DNA of 64,000 bases, taken from NCBI GenBank assembly GCA_009797885.1, contig WNKP01000001.1:310001-374000 (forward strand), written 5' to 3'. This document shows, piece after piece, positions 62,682 to 64,000 of the stretch; the first letter of the stretch is position 1, and each line of letters opens with the position of its first letter. This stretch comes from Flavobacteriaceae bacterium GF1. Lineage in GTDB: Bacteria > Bacteroidota > Bacteroidia > Flavobacteriales > Flavobacteriaceae. A model generated the notes under the pieces. That model was not told where the DNA came from, ran no database searches, and worked only from the letters and a program-made list of their open reading frames with translations. The position numbers and the translations under genes were made by a program.

Positions 62682-63476
62682 GTGGACCCGGAAATCGATC
62701 TTTTACATCATATCAAGTCATTTGAAGCGCAACTCGAGGACTACCTCCCGGGAAATTCCATAGATTGCGTCATCCTGGGCTATGAAAGCCAACAACTAAA
62801 GGTGCTATTGCTTAAATGGAAAAATGACGGTGTTTGGACCTTACCGGGCGGTTTTATCAAAAAAACAGAACATTTGGATGATGCGGCACAACGCGTACTC
62901 CAGGAACGTACCGGTCTCAGTTCCGTTTTTGTAAAGCAATTTTACACCTTTGGGAGCAGCGTCCGAAACAAAAATCCACAAATTTCGAAACCGCTGTACC
63001 ATTTAAAAAAGATGGAAGAGCTAAGCCCCAATTTTTTAAAATGGATTACCAATAGATTCATCACCACCGGTTATTTTGCCCTTGTTGACATTAAAAGGAT
63101 ACACCCCCGGCCGGATGCATTTAGCGAGGTTTGTGAATGGAAATCCCTCAATGCATTGCCTCCTCTGATCTTAGATCACAAAGAAATTATCACCAAAGCC
63201 CTGGACCACCTAAAAACCCAGTTGAATTATTTGCCCATTGGTATTTCCTTATTGCCCAAGAAATTCACCATGCAGGATTTGCGAAAACTCTACGAGGCGA
63301 TTCTCGGCAAACCTTTGGAACGCAGCAATTTTCAGCGAAAACTCTTAAAGTTGGGTATTTTGATCCGCCATGAGAAACAAATGACGGGTGCCGCCAACAA
63401 AGCCCCATACCTTTATTCCTTTAGTGAAGAAAAGTACTATGAACTGATCAAAAATGGCATTGGTTTTTATAGTTGA
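62682..63476 (+). CDS. Nudix-domain winged-helix regulator (NrtR/AraR-like)
   Basis: A 264-residue protein with a Nudix domain at about 25-165 and a C-terminal winged helix at about 185-260 (FTMQDLRKLYEAILGKPLER, then FQRKLLKLGIL). The Nudix box at 56-79 is degenerate: the first Glu of REUxEE is Val and the second of the pair is Arg. It is thus probably a ligand sensor and not a hydrolase. Relatives in Bacteroidota regulate sugar use. The start codon is GTG. It faces the GH3 gene across two matching inverted repeats. Confidence 0.9.
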   Translation: MDPEIDLLHHIKSFEAQLEDYLPGNSIDCVILGYESQQLKVLLLKWKNDGVWTLPGGFIKKTEHLDDAAQRVLQERTGLSSVFVKQFYTFGSSVRNKNPQISKPLYHLKKMEELSPNFLKWITNRFITTGYFALVDIKRIHPRPDAFSEVCEWKSLNALPPLILDHKEIITKALDHLKTQLNYLPIGISLLPKKFTMQDLRKLYEAILGKPLERSNFQRKLLKLGILIRHEKQMTGAANKAPYLYSFSEEKYYELIKNGIGFYS

Positions 63477-63585
63477 CCCCTAAATTTTGGTCTTCCTGGC
63501 CTAAAAACTGATGGGATTTCCCGGCAAATCGGTTATTCCCATTCCGATCTTGCTCCCCAACTTTTGGAGAGCAACGGCATACCCT

Positions 63586-63614
63586 TGGGCTATGGCTTTT
63601 AATCCTTACTTTTG
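63586..63614 (+). promoter_or_regulatory. Promoter of the last TonB receptor gene
   Basis: TTG (63586-63588), an 18-base spacer and TACTTTTG (63607-63614) match the Bacteroidota -33/-7 promoter. The ATG follows eight bases after the -7 element. Confidence 0.65.
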
Positions 63615-63622
63615 GCCCTGCT

Positions 63623-64000
63623 ATGAAAGCCCCCTTCTTCTTCATAATTCTTTTGACCTGTTTTCTGACTTTTTCTCAAAGTCAACAATTGGATTCCATC
63701 AATACATTGGATGAAGTGACCCTGATTGAGGAATTCATTACCAAAAAGGCTGTGGGCATTACGGAATCGTCCAGTTTGGGGGTGGCGGATTTAGAGCAGT
63801 TCAGTCCCATTGATTTTGCAGGGGGATTAAACCAAATTTCTGGATTGTATGTGCTTTCCGGTGCCCTGAACACCAACCGCATTACCATTCGTGGTGTTGG
63901 CGCAAGAACCCCTTTTGGCACGGATAAGCTTCGTCTTTACTTCAACGGGATTCCAGTAACCAATGGCACAGGGGTTTCCACCATTGAAGCCTATGATTTT
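63623..64000 (+). CDS. TonB-dependent receptor, N-terminal part (cut by window end)
   Basis: An open frame runs from the ATG at 63623 to the window edge (126 codons, no stop). A signal peptide (KAPFFFIILLTCFLTFSQ) leads into a short N-terminal stretch and a plug domain: VADLEQFSPIDFAGGLNQI, then GLYVLSGALNTNRITIRGVG and KLRLYFNGIPVTNGTG. There is no CarboxypepD_reg-like domain, unlike the other receptors here, and the plug is of the FecA/siderophore-receptor kind. The ligand may be iron-related or a sugar linked to the GH3 locus; this cannot be decided from the fragment. Confidence 0.85.
   Translation, partial: MKAPFFFIILLTCFLTFSQSQQLDSINTLDEVTLIEEFITKKAVGITESSSLGVADLEQFSPIDFAGGLNQISGLYVLSGALNTNRITIRGVGARTPFGTDKLRLYFNGIPVTNGTGVSTIEAYDF

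Overview
This window is chromosomal DNA from a member of the Bacteroidota, almost certainly the family Flavobacteriaceae and probably a marine genus. The evidence is the gliding-motility pair gldD/gldE beside ssb and mutY, four SusC-like or FecA-like TonB-dependent receptors (one cut by the right edge), DUF4270, DUF4199 and DUF1569 proteins, a LytS/LytTR pair, an atpD-atpC unit detached from the rest of the ATP synthase genes, and promoters of the Bacteroidota type (-7 element TAnnTTTG). I cannot name the genus from the sequence. I saw no rRNA, tRNA, CRISPR array, insertion sequence or phage gene, and the gene content looks like ordinary vertically inherited chromosome.

Region by region. 1-2.4 kb: ahcY, its terminator and a DUF3332 lipoprotein. 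2.4-12.4 kb: a divergent accessory cluster. Leftward it has a LytS-type kinase, a LytTR regulator and an M61 lipoprotein peptidase. Rightward it has a TonB-dependent receptor, an SDR oxidoreductase, two DUF1569 (DinB-like) envelope proteins flanking an SRPBCC lipoprotein and a 40-residue small protein, and a dienelactone-hydrolase-like lipoprotein. 12.4-18.1 kb: a beta-propeller phytase, a TonB-dependent receptor and a TPR/LuxR-type regulator, which look like a phytate-scavenging locus. 18.2-25.3 kb: rplU-rpmA, a DUF4199 membrane protein, an M16 active/inactive peptidase pair, a small lipoprotein and a DUF3179 protein.

25.3-31.4 kb: gldD, gldE, ssb and mutY leftward. HU, a 29-residue basic protein, RNase E/G and recX run rightward. 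31.4-41.8 kb: the biotin region, in leftward order bioF, a DUF2007 protein, bioD, a GT90 glycosyltransferase, bioA, a beta-ketoacyl synthase, then an NfeD/flotillin pair, bioB and a JmjC-like cupin. bioF is divergent from a GNAT acetyltransferase. 41.8-48.7 kb: atpC, atpD, a TonB-dependent receptor and glmS. 48.8-55 kb: a DUF4270 lipoprotein with thrombospondin type-3 repeats, a catalytic-half glycogen-synthase-like protein, and divergently panC-panD, a flippase-like membrane protein and an esterase-fold protein that has lost its serine. 55-60.6 kb: radA, a three-CBM48 protein coupled to a retropepsin-like protease, an aldo/keto reductase, exonuclease III and a two-helix membrane protein. 60.6-64 kb: a GH3 enzyme divergent from a Nudix-domain regulator across a short region with two matching inverted repeats, then the start of a FecA-like receptor.

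There is no flagrant new defence or mobile system. The best leads are: the paired TTGTGT-N7-ACACAW sites between the GH3 and Nudix genes; the biotin operon carrying its own ketosynthase and a GT90 enzyme; the unexplained TonB receptor/DUF1569/SRPBCC cluster next to a LytTR two-component system; and -7 elements placed 4-5 bases before the start codons of bioF, bioB, recX and the GNAT gene, which predicts leaderless messages. All calls are from reading the sequence by eye; no database search was run.
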